The translations under genes were made by a program, and so were the position numbers. A stretch of DNA of 16,252 nucleotides from Bacteriovorax sp. (GTDB lineage Bacteria; Bdellovibrionota; Bacteriovoracia; Bacteriovoracales; Bacteriovoracaceae): NCBI GenBank assembly GCA_030654205.1, contig JAURXW010000470.1, positions 1-16,252 on the forward strand. Reading direction: 5' to 3'. Each line of letters begins with the position of its first letter. Position 1 is the first letter of the stretch. A model generated the notes under the pieces. The model saw only the letters and a list, made by a program, of their open reading frames with translations. It was not told where the DNA came from and made no database searches. Below are positions 1 through 8,300 of this stretch, piece by piece.

Positions 1-90
1 CCACAACTCTTAGATACAGAAATTCCCATCCATCAGGCCATTGTCATTATGTTAGAAAAATTACTTTTATGGCAAAGCTTGTCGCAATAA
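1..90 (+). CDS. C-terminal end of an unidentified protein, possibly GpsA-like
   Basis: Frame 1 is open from the left edge to a TAA at 88-90, giving the last 29 residues of a protein whose start lies outside the window. The segment TEIPIHQAIVIMLE resembles the closing helix of NAD(P)-dependent glycerol-3-phosphate dehydrogenase, where 'E-(M/I)-P-I-x-x-A-V-Y-x-(I/V)-L' is typical. The following residues (KLLLWQSLSQ) do not help the match. The reading frame is convincing because it uses the same codon style as its neighbours, but the family call is tentative. No clear terminator follows it. Confidence 0.4.
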   Translation, partial: PQLLDTEIPIHQAIVIMLEKLLLWQSLSQ

Positions 91-126
91 GGTTCATTAA
101 ATTAATTACTTAGATTGCCTAAACTT

Positions 127-156
127 TTGACACCATATAAATATTCCAACTTTTAT
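127..156 (+). promoter_or_regulatory. Candidate sigma-70 promoter for the gene at 221
   Basis: A perfect -35 hexamer TTGACA lies at 127-132. Eighteen bases later, TTTTAT (151-156) matches the -10 consensus at four of six positions. It would give a leader of about 60 bases before the ATG at 221, which has its own GGAG at 212-215. The rest of 91-220 is very AT-rich and shows nothing else definite. Confidence 0.4.
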
Positions 157-220
157 TGTTAAAAATCTAAAAAATGATAGTTTAATTCTAATAACTATAA
201 TCCTAAGTATTGGAGATTTT

Positions 221-754
221 ATGAAAAAAATTATTATGACTCTTGTGGTTTGTATGCTTGTGCAAAATTCTTTTGCAGCTTCACGCATCGATAATTTAAC
301 AGAAAAATCAATCGACGAAAGATTAAATGAAATTGGCAAAATTAAATCAGACATAGCAATCGGAAAAGCGCAGCTTGTGAAATTAAGAAGTCAGTTAGAT
401 CATGAAGCAAAAAAAGAAGGTGTTCGTAAAGTTTCTTTAAATGTTGCTGAAGTAGGTGGTCTCGGACTTCTGCTTACTGCGGGATTTGTTTATAAATATT
501 TTTATAAATCTACTGGCGGTGAAAGAGGGATCGCGCAACTAGCCGCCACCATTACTACTATAATTTTTGGAGGCGCATCTGCTGTTGTAGTTGTCGGAGG
601 AGTAATTGTTGCTACATTTAATAAAAATGAGGCGATTGCCATAAGAGAAAATATTAATGTAATTTTAAAAACTTCTATCGCAGAAGAAGCACAACTTAAT
701 AAAGAGGTTGGTGTTCTTTGTTATATTCAACCACAACATAAAATATGTTACTAA
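221..754 (+). CDS. Small exported membrane protein with coiled coil, unknown function
   Basis: This 177-residue protein belongs to no family I recognise. Residues 1-20 look like a signal peptide: MKK, a hydrophobic core, and a cleavage site after SFA (A19 or A20). Residues 22-70 are charged and helical (TEKSIDERLNEIGKIKSD and onward), a likely coiled coil. Two hydrophobic stretches follow, at about 77-94 and 107-132, both rich in Gly, Ala and Val, as in closely packed membrane helices. A second polar helix (134-162) precedes a short tail with two cysteines (C167, C176). The ATG is supported by GGAG at 212-215, five bases upstream. It appears to be a single-gene unit with its own promoter and a hairpin after the stop. 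Membrane insertion is inferred from composition only. Confidence 0.75.
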   Translation: MKKIIMTLVVCMLVQNSFAASRIDNLTEKSIDERLNEIGKIKSDIAIGKAQLVKLRSQLDHEAKKEGVRKVSLNVAEVGGLGLLLTAGFVYKYFYKSTGGERGIAQLAATITTIIFGGASAVVVVGGVIVATFNKNEAIAIRENINVILKTSIAEEAQLNKEVGVLCYIQPQHKICY

Positions 755-766
755 TACTATAAAATT

Positions 767-799
767 TAATTGCCATTATTATTTAATTAGTGGCAATTA
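767..799. terminator. Hairpin between convergent genes, possible two-way terminator
   Basis: A perfect 9-bp inverted repeat, TAATTGCCA (767-775) and TGGCAATTA (791-799), has a 15-base loop. It lies between the stop of the plus-strand gene (754) and the stop of the minus-strand gene (797-799). The right arm includes the latter's stop codon. There is no strong T-tract on the plus side, only a short TTAAATTTT-like run on the minus side, so termination efficiency is doubtful. Confidence 0.45.
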
Positions 800-1189
800 T
801 ACTTTTGATCTTATAACGGCCTCACCGCTAATCTTTAAAAGTTTATCAGGGCCAAATGCCTCTGTCTTAACGGTATAAATTGGTTTTCCTTCTTTTGCCG
901 CAATGACTTCCAAGCGATAAGTTAAAACTTCGTCAACATAAACCGGCGCATGAAATTTAAAAGTTTGATTTAGATAAATGGTTCCAGCTCCAGGAAATTT
1001 ATTAGCAAATATCTTTGAAAAAAATGAAGCAGAAACCATTCCATGAGCGATTCGCCCTTTAAAGCCTTGAGCAATCGCAGCATTGTCATCAAAATGAACA
1101 GGATTAAAGTCTCCAGAAAAATCAGCAAATTTTGTAATAAGATTTGCGGTGATTTGTATTTCCTCTTGATAAATGTCTCCAATATTCAT
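797..1189 (-). CDS. MaoC-like / (R)-specific enoyl-CoA hydratase (PhaJ type)
   Basis: A 130-residue single hot-dog protein of the MaoC-dehydratase family, the usual length for PhaJ-type enzymes. These hydrate trans-2-enoyl-CoA to (R)-3-hydroxyacyl-CoA, linking beta-oxidation to polyhydroxyalkanoate or other (R)-hydroxyacyl uses. The hydratase-2 signature is present: F-S-G-D27-x-N-P-x-H32 supplies the catalytic Asp/His pair. R-I-A-H-G-M at 46-51 is the conserved oxyanion/structural stretch. No PHA synthase is nearby, so the substrate pathway is unknown; a role in fatty-acid or 3-hydroxyacyl modification is equally possible. The ATG at 1189 has AAGGA about eight bases upstream (around 1197-1201). 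The gene is divergent from the exported protein at 1235, with only 45 bp between. Confidence 0.85.
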   Translation of the reverse strand: MNIGDIYQEEIQITANLITKFADFSGDFNPVHFDDNAAIAQGFKGRIAHGMVSASFFSKIFANKFPGAGTIYLNQTFKFHAPVYVDEVLTYRLEVIAAKEGKPIYTVKTEAFGPDKLLKISGEAVIRSKV

Positions 1190-1234
1190 TATGATGTCCT
1201 TAGATAAATTAATCTTAATAAGGTACTTTAGTAG

Positions 1235-2218
1235 ATGAAGATCTTTTTGGCATCGTTTTTATTTTTTTATGCCTCACTTCTTTGGGCATATGAAAGAGAA
1301 TTTGTAATAACGGATATTGTCAGCGACCAAAATTTACAAATACAAAGACTAGATAAACAAATAGAAGTTTTACCTGGCGATATTCTTGTTATTTATTCTC
1401 ATCAAACAAAAGAAGTCTTAGGTTACGCAAGGGTTGATTCTATTACAGATAATTCCGAATTTTTTATAGCCACTATAGAAACGCATAATAAAAATGGCCT
1501 GGTTCGGGTTGAGAACTATTTAAAAAAATTAGATTTAACAAAAGTTAGAAGTGATATTCCTGCGAGGTATGACCTTACTTATAAGGCCGAAAGTAGTGTC
1601 GCTGCGAAATATCGTCCACTGGTCTATGCAGGACTAATTCAAGGAATGACAGCTTCAAATTTAAGTAAAAAAGAATGGATTCTAGGTCCTTCTATACTGG
1701 CCTATGGACTTACTTCTGGAACTCAATTTGATATCAATTTAGTTTCTGGAGTTTTTGGAGTCGCTAACTTCGCAATAAAAAATAAATTAGTTGAAAATGA
1801 TGATTATGAATTATCCATTGAAAATGGAGCTCAATATTATCATCAAACACACAAAGGATCTTATCAGTTTACGGGTTATTTAGACATGACTTCAAATTCT
1901 AATTTTAAATCTTATGCAAAATTTAAATTATTTACCAAAAAACCAGAAGATCAATCTATTAATAACAACGAAGAATACACGCGTGATTTAAATTTAGAAT
2001 TGCAATTTTCCTACGGATATATTTTTGAAAACTGGAATCAATTAATTTTTGGTCCCAAAATAGATGTTAATAAAAAGCACGTTGGTGGTGCAATCGGATA
2101 TTATATTATTGATAAAAATGTAAATACACTTTTTGGGATATCTTCTACCGATTTTTCCGAGTTACGCCTCGGTAAACAAGGTTATTTATTAAATTTAGAT
2201 TTTTGGTGGAGATTTTAA
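1235..2218 (+). CDS. Exported beta-barrel-like outer-membrane protein, unknown function
   Basis: A 327-residue protein with an N-terminal signal peptide (MKIFLASFLFFYASLLWA, cleavage about residue 18). Residues 22-105 form a compact beta-rich domain with a G-D-I-L-V-I-Y core, perhaps SH3- or OB-like. From about 128 to the end the sequence alternates polar and hydrophobic/aromatic residues in short runs separated by turns, and it finishes in W-W-R-F. A terminal aromatic is the classical outer-membrane barrel signal. I recognise no named family. The ATG at 1235 follows AAGG (1220-1223) at a rather long distance of 11-12 bases, so initiation may be modest. Its stop overlaps that of mtnC on the other strand. 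Outer-membrane location is an inference. Confidence 0.7.
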   Translation: MKIFLASFLFFYASLLWAYEREFVITDIVSDQNLQIQRLDKQIEVLPGDILVIYSHQTKEVLGYARVDSITDNSEFFIATIETHNKNGLVRVENYLKKLDLTKVRSDIPARYDLTYKAESSVAAKYRPLVYAGLIQGMTASNLSKKEWILGPSILAYGLTSGTQFDINLVSGVFGVANFAIKNKLVENDDYELSIENGAQYYHQTHKGSYQFTGYLDMTSNSNFKSYAKFKLFTKKPEDQSINNNEEYTRDLNLELQFSYGYIFENWNQLIFGPKIDVNKKHVGGAIGYYIIDKNVNTLFGISSTDFSELRLGKQGYLLNLDFWWRF

Positions 2219-2895
2219 AATCTAATATCTTGAAAATCTTTAACCTGATCATGTCCCGAATAGGGAATATCCTCTAGACGAACCAATTGAATTGTCTGAA
2301 ATCCTGCTTTTTTAGCTGCATCTAATTCCTCTGAAATATCAGAGAGAAACAGAATATCAAGAGCTGCAATTTTTAATACGTTGGCAATATTATGATAAGA
2401 GCTCTCTTCACGCTTATGGCCAATCGACGTATCAAAGTTGTTAGAGATGAATAAACTTAGATCCCCATATATCGAATAACCCATAAGATCTTTTTGGGCC
2501 TCAATTGAACCAGATGAATATATTCCAAGTGTGATGTTAGCATTTTTCCAAAGTGAAAACGAATGGGGAACGTCTTGGTAGACATGTCCTTTGAGTTCGC
2601 CCGATTGATAACCTTCACTCCAAATGAGTCCTTGAAGTTTTTTGAGTGCAGGATGTTTGCGGTCTAAGTGGATCCATTCTTTTAATTGGAGCACTGCTTG
2701 TTGATCATTAATTTCTTTATTTAATTCCGCTAATACTGTCTTTTTAGTTTCAGTTAATATATTTTGTATAATTTCTTCATGAGCATGTTTTTCAATATAA
2801 GTTATGATTCTTTCTTTTGAATATGGAAATAAAATATCATGAACAAAACTAATTGAGGTTGTCGTTCCTTCGATATCCATTAAAATATATTTCAT
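2215..2895 (-). CDS. mtnC: Acireductone synthase (enolase-phosphatase E1)
   Basis: This HAD-superfamily enzyme of 226 residues converts 2,3-diketo-5-methylthiopentyl-1-phosphate to acireductone in the methionine salvage pathway, by enolisation and then dephosphorylation, in the cytoplasm. HAD motif I reads M-D7-I-E9-G-T-T, the form specific to MtnC (D-I-E-G-T-T), followed by the family's S-F-V-H-D. Motif II is Y-S-S-G-S at 126-130. Lys161 in G-H-K and the motif III/IV stretch L-S-D-I-S-E-E-L-D-A-A (184-194) complete the active site. Length matches the bacterial family. Its ATG overlaps the mtnD stop in an ATGA junction, so translation is probably coupled. The stop codon overlaps that of the convergent gene ending at 2218. 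Confidence 0.93.
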   Translation of the reverse strand: MKYILMDIEGTTTSISFVHDILFPYSKERIITYIEKHAHEEIIQNILTETKKTVLAELNKEINDQQAVLQLKEWIHLDRKHPALKKLQGLIWSEGYQSGELKGHVYQDVPHSFSLWKNANITLGIYSSGSIEAQKDLMGYSIYGDLSLFISNNFDTSIGHKREESSYHNIANVLKIAALDILFLSDISEELDAAKKAGFQTIQLVRLEDIPYSGHDQVKDFQDIRF

Positions 2896-3425
2896 ACATG
2901 CTCAATAGGGTTATAATTTGTATCAATACCTGAACCAGTATAGTTAGGGACCCATCCTTCCATGTTTGAAAAAATACGTATCGCTTTTACAAAATATCCA
3001 GGGGCCAAGTCAAACCAATGACGAAAGTTTTTAGGCACAGACATAAAGTCTCCACGCTCACAAGTCACACATAATATGTCGTCATTATCTAAGTGAAACC
3101 AAAACTTTCCCATACCATCTACGAAAAAACGTATTTCATCTTCACTATGAGTATGTTCTTTCATAAACTTTTCTCTAATCGCTATTAGGTTTTCAGTTTT
3201 GGGATGAACATTAATTACGTCTGCTACAGCGTATCCATTTTTCAGCATAAAAGGATTTAATTCATGAGCATAAGCTTCCAGGATTTTTTCCTGTGTAGCA
3301 TCGTTACTTAGAGGTTGTGATGCTTCCCATTTTGCAATCATAATTCCATGATTACTTAATAGATTTTGAATCGATTTAAAATCTGTAATTGTAATATTTT
3401 CTTTTGCTAATAAAAGTATTGCCAT
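2892..3425 (-). CDS. mtnD: Acireductone dioxygenase (ARD)
   Basis: A cupin-fold metalloenzyme of 177 residues. It oxidises acireductone to 2-keto-4-methylthiobutyrate plus formate when iron-bound; the nickel form makes methylthiopropionate, formate and CO. The four metal ligands are visible: H91 and H93 in E-H-T-H-S, E97 in E-D-E-I-R-F, and H136 in N-F-R-H-W-F-D-L. Their spacing matches the Klebsiella enzyme. The conserved I-R-F-F-V-D-G segment and the C-terminal N-Y-T-G-S-G region fit the family. The start is ATG with AGAGG a few bases upstream inside the end of mtnB. It shares one base with the mtnB stop (TAATG) and four with the mtnC start, placing all three genes in one translationally coupled operon. 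Sequence alone does not tell which metal is used. Confidence 0.93.
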   Translation of the reverse strand: MAILLLAKENITITDFKSIQNLLSNHGIMIAKWEASQPLSNDATQEKILEAYAHELNPFMLKNGYAVADVINVHPKTENLIAIREKFMKEHTHSEDEIRFFVDGMGKFWFHLDNDDILCVTCERGDFMSVPKNFRHWFDLAPGYFVKAIRIFSNMEGWVPNYTGSGIDTNYNPIEHV

Positions 3426-4072
3426 TATAAACCTCTTTTTGAATTTAAATAATATTTGAAAATATATTCAAAAACCTCTAAATGTCTTTTTGCTTCTTCA
3501 ACGCTTTCTCCCCAGACATAAATTCCATGTCCTCTAAGCAAAAGACCGTAGTTATTTTTTTGACCAAGAATGGCCGGTTTTATTAATTCGGCAAGACTTG
3601 CGATATCTTGAGTATTTTCAAAACAGGGAATATTAATTTTTAAGTCGTGAGTTTTAATTCCTTTGAAGCCTTTTAATAATTCAAGACCTTCAATCGTAGC
3701 AAAGCTCTCATCTTTAAAAAGGTCAGCAAATAAAAGAGCATCAAGCATATGGCTATGGAGAACACAATTTGCATTAGTTATTTGATAAATGCTTAAATGG
3801 ATATCAGTTTCATCAGATGATTTGCGATTACTGCTGATATAGTCAGGATGCATTTGTCTAGTTTGGTAATAAACTGGAAGAAAATTGTTTTCTGTAAATT
3901 TGCTTTTATCAATAGCTGATTCAGATACAAGTGCGATTTCAGGACTCGTGAGTGAGCGAAGAGAATAATTGCCACTAGTCGCTGGATTATGACCTAAAGT
4001 ATTCAATAATCGGACGAGTGAGGCCAGTTTTTGCATCTCGGCCTGATCAATGGCGCTAATATTAAAAGGCAC
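3425..4072 (-). CDS. mtnB: Methylthioribulose-1-phosphate dehydratase
   Basis: First gene of the salvage operon, 215 residues, in the class II aldolase/adducin fold. It removes water from 5-methylthioribulose-1-phosphate to give the diketo substrate of MtnC. The zinc site is visible as H106 and H108 in L-H-S-H-M and H182 in R-G-H-G-I-Y-V-W-G. The substrate-binding A-T-S-G-N at 31-35 and the S-D-E at 86-88 also match. The start is GTG at 4070-4072, chosen because AGGA (4078-4081) lies five bases upstream; the next in-frame ATG is residue 13 and lacks such a site. mtnA, mtnK and mtnN, which act earlier in the pathway, are not in the window, so those steps must be encoded elsewhere or bypassed. 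Confidence 0.92.
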   Translation of the reverse strand: MPFNISAIDQAEMQKLASLVRLLNTLGHNPATSGNYSLRSLTSPEIALVSESAIDKSKFTENNFLPVYYQTRQMHPDYISSNRKSSDETDIHLSIYQITNANCVLHSHMLDALLFADLFKDESFATIEGLELLKGFKGIKTHDLKINIPCFENTQDIASLAELIKPAILGQKNNYGLLLRGHGIYVWGESVEEAKRHLEVFEYIFKYYLNSKRGL

Positions 4073-4091
4073 GTGGATCCTGGGTAAAAGT

Positions 4092-4111
4092 ATTTACTCT
4101 ATATAGTAAAT
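4092..4111. promoter_or_regulatory. 20-bp near-palindrome in the mtnB/aminotransferase divergent promoter region
   Basis: ATTTACT (4092-4098) and AGTAAAT (4105-4111) are perfect inverted arms around CTATAT. The whole 20 bp is symmetric except for one base pair (4099/4104). It lies in the 112 bp between mtnB and the divergent aminotransferase gene. On the minus strand a possible mtnB promoter overlaps it: TTGGCC, then 18 bases, then TATATA with the -10 inside the palindrome. This is the arrangement expected of a repressor site. I do not recognise the motif as a MetJ, MtaR or SahR box, and no regulator gene adjoins it. Confidence 0.4.
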
Positions 4112-4184
4112 CTTGCTTTTTTTGGCCAATAGTATGTAGTAAAGAAGTAATAAAAAACAAAAAATAATTATTTAAAGGGTACTA

Positions 4185-5345
4185 ATGAAGCCATTAAATC
4201 ACATTGTGACTGAATTTAAGGAATCCATCTTTTCAACCATGACTAAGCTAGCGATTGATCATGGGGCCATCAACCTATCTCAAGGCTTTCCAGATTTTGA
4301 TGGACCAAAATGGGTTATAGATCTGGCCAAAAATGCCTTAGATCAAGGACATCTTTTAGGTAATGTCGGTAAAAATCAATATGCACCATCTCCTGGAATT
4401 CTCCCACTCAGAGAGGCAATTTCGAAAAATTATCAACGCTTTTATAATCTAGATTTTGATCCTTCAAATGAAATCGTGGTGACTAATGGTGCAACTGAAG
4501 CTATTTTTTGTGCATGTATGGCACTCATCAATCCAGGTGATGAAGTCATCGTCTTTGAACCTTTTTATGATTCTTATTTAGCTTCTCTTCAAATGGCCGG
4601 TGCTAAAGTTGTGCCTATTACTCTTTTAGCACCGCATTTTACTTTTGATATTAATGAGCTCGCTTCTGTGATTAATTCCAAAACTAAAATGTTAATACTA
4701 AATAACCCACATAATCCTACTGGGAAAATTTTTACACCAAAAGAAATTAATACAATTGCTGAGCTGGCTTTTAAATTTGATTTTTATATTCTGTCAGATG
4801 AAGTTTATGAATTTTTAACTTTTGAACAAAGCCATATTCCAACTGCCAGTTATCCAGGATTAAAAGAAAGAACAATTACCATTTCTTCGACTGGAAAAAC
4901 TTTTGGTTTAACAGGATGGAAAATTGGATGGGCATGTGGTCCAAAAGAAATTATAAAAGCGATTCATAATGTTCATCAATTCACTACTTTTTGTGTGGCC
5001 CATCCACTTCAAGTTGCCATGGCCGAAGCCCTGGAAAAAATGGACGATTATTTAATTGATTTTAAAAATCAGTATCGTAAAAAAAGAGATTTTTTAGTGT
5101 CTGGTTTAAAAGAAGTTGGGTTTAACGTTTTAACTCCTGCTGGAACTTATTTCGCAATGGCCATCTTAAAAGAGGGCGAAAATGATATTGAGTTTTGTAA
5201 AAAACTAATCTTGGAAAAGAAAGTCGCCGTAATTCCCACATCTGCATTTTATATAAAATCAAATGAAGGTAGTAATATGGTTCGATTTTGTTTTGCGAAA
5301 AATGATGAGACTCTTAAAAATGCGATTGAAAATTTAAAAAGATAA
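4185..5345 (+). CDS. PLP-dependent aminotransferase, YbdL/methionine aminotransferase type
   Basis: A 386-residue fold-type I aminotransferase. Its N-terminal signature N-L-S-Q-G-F-P-D-F-D-G-P (30-41) and N-Q-Y-A-P are those of the YbdL/kynurenine-glutamine transaminase K group, which prefer methionine and related amino acids. PLP contacts are visible: N177 in P-H-N-P-T-G, D205 and Y208 in S-D-E-V-Y-E, Schiff-base K238 in S-S-T-G-K-T-F, and the carboxylate-binding Arg in V-R-F-C-F-A near the C-terminus. Divergent placement beside mtnBDC suggests it aminates 2-keto-4-methylthiobutyrate to methionine, the last salvage step (MtnE role). That role is inferred from context. AAAGGG (4174-4179) lies five bases before the ATG. 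A strong hairpin terminator follows the stop. Confidence 0.88.
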   Translation: MKPLNHIVTEFKESIFSTMTKLAIDHGAINLSQGFPDFDGPKWVIDLAKNALDQGHLLGNVGKNQYAPSPGILPLREAISKNYQRFYNLDFDPSNEIVVTNGATEAIFCACMALINPGDEVIVFEPFYDSYLASLQMAGAKVVPITLLAPHFTFDINELASVINSKTKMLILNNPHNPTGKIFTPKEINTIAELAFKFDFYILSDEVYEFLTFEQSHIPTASYPGLKERTITISSTGKTFGLTGWKIGWACGPKEIIKAIHNVHQFTTFCVAHPLQVAMAEALEKMDDYLIDFKNQYRKKRDFLVSGLKEVGFNVLTPAGTYFAMAILKEGENDIEFCKKLILEKKVAVIPTSAFYIKSNEGSNMVRFCFAKNDETLKNAIENLKR

Positions 5346-5352
5346 TGAAATA

Positions 5353-5391
5353 GGCCCTTATACATTGTTTGCATAAGGGCCCATATTTTTT
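5353..5391. terminator. Strong intrinsic terminator, probably bidirectional
   Basis: Perfect 9-bp GC-rich stem GGCCCTTAT (5353-5361) and ATAAGGGCC (5373-5381), with an 11-base loop and then a six-T run at 5386-5391 on the plus strand. It sits between the convergent stops of the aminotransferase (5345) and the RND pump (5390). The same stem read on the minus strand is followed by TATTTCATT, so it could also end the efflux operon. Confidence 0.85.
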
Positions 5392-8300
5392 ATGATGCCA
5401 TGAAAATTTTCTTCATAATATTTCCAGACCACACTCTAAATCTTTCAATATAAGTGTAGGCCGCAGGAATAACCACTAAAGTTAAAAGTGTTGAAGACAC
5501 TAAACCACCAATTACAGCGATCCCCATTGATGTTCTTTGCTTAGAAGCTTCGTTTAATCCGATCGCAAGCGGAATCATACCGGCAATCAAAGCAAATGAT
5601 GTCATTAGAATTGGGCGAAGTCTTGATTTACCAGAAGCAATAATAGCGTCTGATAAGCTCAAGCCAAGTTTAACTTGTTGATTGGCGTAGTCGACCAGAA
5701 GAATAGAGTTCTTCGTTGCAACACCTAATAACATAATACAACCAATCATCGAGAAAAGATCAAGGGATGAATGGGCCATTGCAAGTCCATAAAAGGCTCC
5801 ACACATTGCCAGAGGTAAAACGAGCATGATGGTAAATGGAGTAACAAAAGATTCATAAAGTGAAGCGAGCACGAAATAAATAAACATAATACCAAGTCCA
5901 GCAGCAACGATCATGTTGGCAACAAGCTCTTGGAAGTTTTCAGCTTGTCCAACAAATTGGTAGCGCATATTGCTTGGAAGTTTAAGCTCACTGTCTAAGA
6001 TTCTTTTGATATCAGTAATTGCTCCTCCCATACCAGGTCCATCTGGAGCGATATCGGCAGAGATTTGAATATAACGGCCACGATCTTGGCGATTAATATT
6101 GGCCGGTCCAGTTGTTTCAAATGGAGTTGTCATATTACTAAGTTTAATTAGTGAGTTGTTAATATTGGGAACATATGTTTCAGCATAACCTTTCTTTAAA
6201 TCGCGCTGATCTTCTTGTAAACGAACACGAATATCGTATTCCTCACCTTGTTCTCTAAAAACAGCGGCCTTAGATCCTTCAATCATTGTTCGAAGTTCAG
6301 AACCCATTAGAGTAGTAGAGACCCCAAGTTTTTCTGCTTTAGAGCGATCAGGAACAACTTGAAATTCTGGTTTACCAGGTCGATTAGTTGAATCAACATC
6401 TTTAAGTGCAGGATGATGTTTGATTTTTTCAAATAACAATGAAGCATATTTTTCAATTTCTTTCATATCGTCACCAACAATGTTGACGTTGAAAGGTCTT
6501 TGTCCACCACCGACACTATCTATGTCTTTTACTGCTGGATTTGCAAAAGCATAAGGTTTTAATTGTGTTCTAATAGATTCTTTGAATTTAGAAGTGTTAA
6601 TACCTTTTCGCAATTTTGCTGGAATAAGGTTAACGAAGATACTAGCTTTTTCTGGCTGCCCGTTGGCATCCCCAACAGTTAAAACTGTATTTAAAACTTC
6701 TTTATTTTTTCTGATGAGTGCTTCAATTTCTGTAGCAACCGCATTCATACCATCCAAACTTGTTCCTGGTTTTAAATCAATTGAGACTAAGAATTCACCA
6801 GAATCTTGTGGAGGTAAAAATGTTTTTGGAACAGACTTAAGCGCTACAAAGCTAGCAAGAAAGATAACAACAGCTCCAATTAAAATAACTGATGGCCATT
6901 TCAAAGTAAATTTTAATACTCTAACGTAAATATCTTCAAGCCAATCTTGAAATTTACTAAAGCTTGCAAGCATGGCCCCAAGAGTATGATCATAAATTCC
7001 TTTTTTAACTTTTACATGACCTGGTTCATGATGCTCAATCTTACCAGCGAAATAAGCTGATAACATTGGCGCCATAGTTAAGGCATCAAATAGTGAAATA
7101 ATTAGAGCAAAACAAACTGTAAGACCAAACTCTTTGAAAAATTGACCTACAACTCCATCAAGAAATGCAATTGGACCAAAGACTGCGATAACGGTAAGGG
7201 TTGTCGCAACAACCGCTAATGTAACTTCGTTTGTTCCTTTAATGGCAGCTGTAACGGGGTCCGCTCCCATTTCAATATGCCTGAAAATATTCTCACGAAC
7301 AACAATGGCATCATCAATTAAAAGTCCTACGGCAAGTGAAAGGGCCAGAAGAGTCATAATGTTTACAGTAAACCCAGCGGCCGCAAGCAAAATAAATGAA
7401 CCAAGAAGCGAGTTGGGTAGAGCAAGACCTGTAATAATGGTTGAGCGTCCTGAACCTAGGAAAAAGTAAACAACTATGATCGTTAGAATAACTCCAAAAA
7501 TAATTGTTTCATAAACGTCATCAACGTTGGCCTTAATTTGTCTAGCGCCATCGCGGACTACTTCTAAGTGAATTTGGCTATTTTCGATTTTTAAATTGTC
7601 ATTGATCTTAAGCGCTTTCTTTTTAATCGCTTCAGCAACTCCAATAGTGTTTGATCCCGATTGTTTGTAGATAGAAAGTAAAATAGCTTTATTTCCATTG
7701 AAATAACCGTAACCTTTTCTTTCTTCAAGCGAGTCTTTTACTGTCGCAACATCTTTTACTGTTACTGGAATATCATTACCAATAAAGTTAACAATAGTAG
7801 ATTCAATTTCATTAATCGTTTTATACTCACCAAGTGTTCTGAAAACAGAATCTTTTGTGCTGCCTGAAACTTTTCCGGCCGGAATATTTTGACCTGAAAT
7901 TTGTAAACGACTAGCTACTTGGGAAGCCGAAATTTCTCGTGCTTTTAGTTTTTTACGATCTAATTCAACTTTTATTTCTCTTTTTCGACCACCAACAATT
8001 GATACTAAGCCGACTTGAGAAACTTGTTCAAATTGTGGTTTTATTTTCTTATCCACAATTTGGAAAAGCTCACCGTCTGGCAAATTTGATTGAACTGCAA
8101 TGGTCACAATTGGCTGATCAGCAGGGTCAATTTTTCGTATGACTGGTTCATCAATATCACTTGGCAATTTTTTTCTAGCGGCAGAAACTTTGTCTCGAAC
8201 TTGTTGTTCTGCGTATTTAATATCAGTTGAAAGATTAAATTCTGCCACAATTACTGAAACGTTTTCTAGATTTTGTGAAGAAAGTTTTTTAAGTCCTGGA

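Noticed and set aside
106..354. Minus-strand open frame of 82 codons near the left edge
   Set aside because: It overlaps the exported protein at 221 on the other strand. Composition is that of AT-rich antisense (Ile/Phe runs), and there is no ribosome site.
4073..4184. SAM or other methionine-related riboswitch upstream of mtnB or the aminotransferase
   Set aside because: The leader is too short and AT-rich, without the conserved helices or a terminator switch. Only the simple palindrome is visible.
6582..6929. Plus-strand frame antisense to the RND pump, and similar ones at 7242-7469, 7939-8142 and 8139-8324
   Set aside because: All lie wholly within the conserved pump gene in the antisense direction, with no ribosome sites or recognisable domains.
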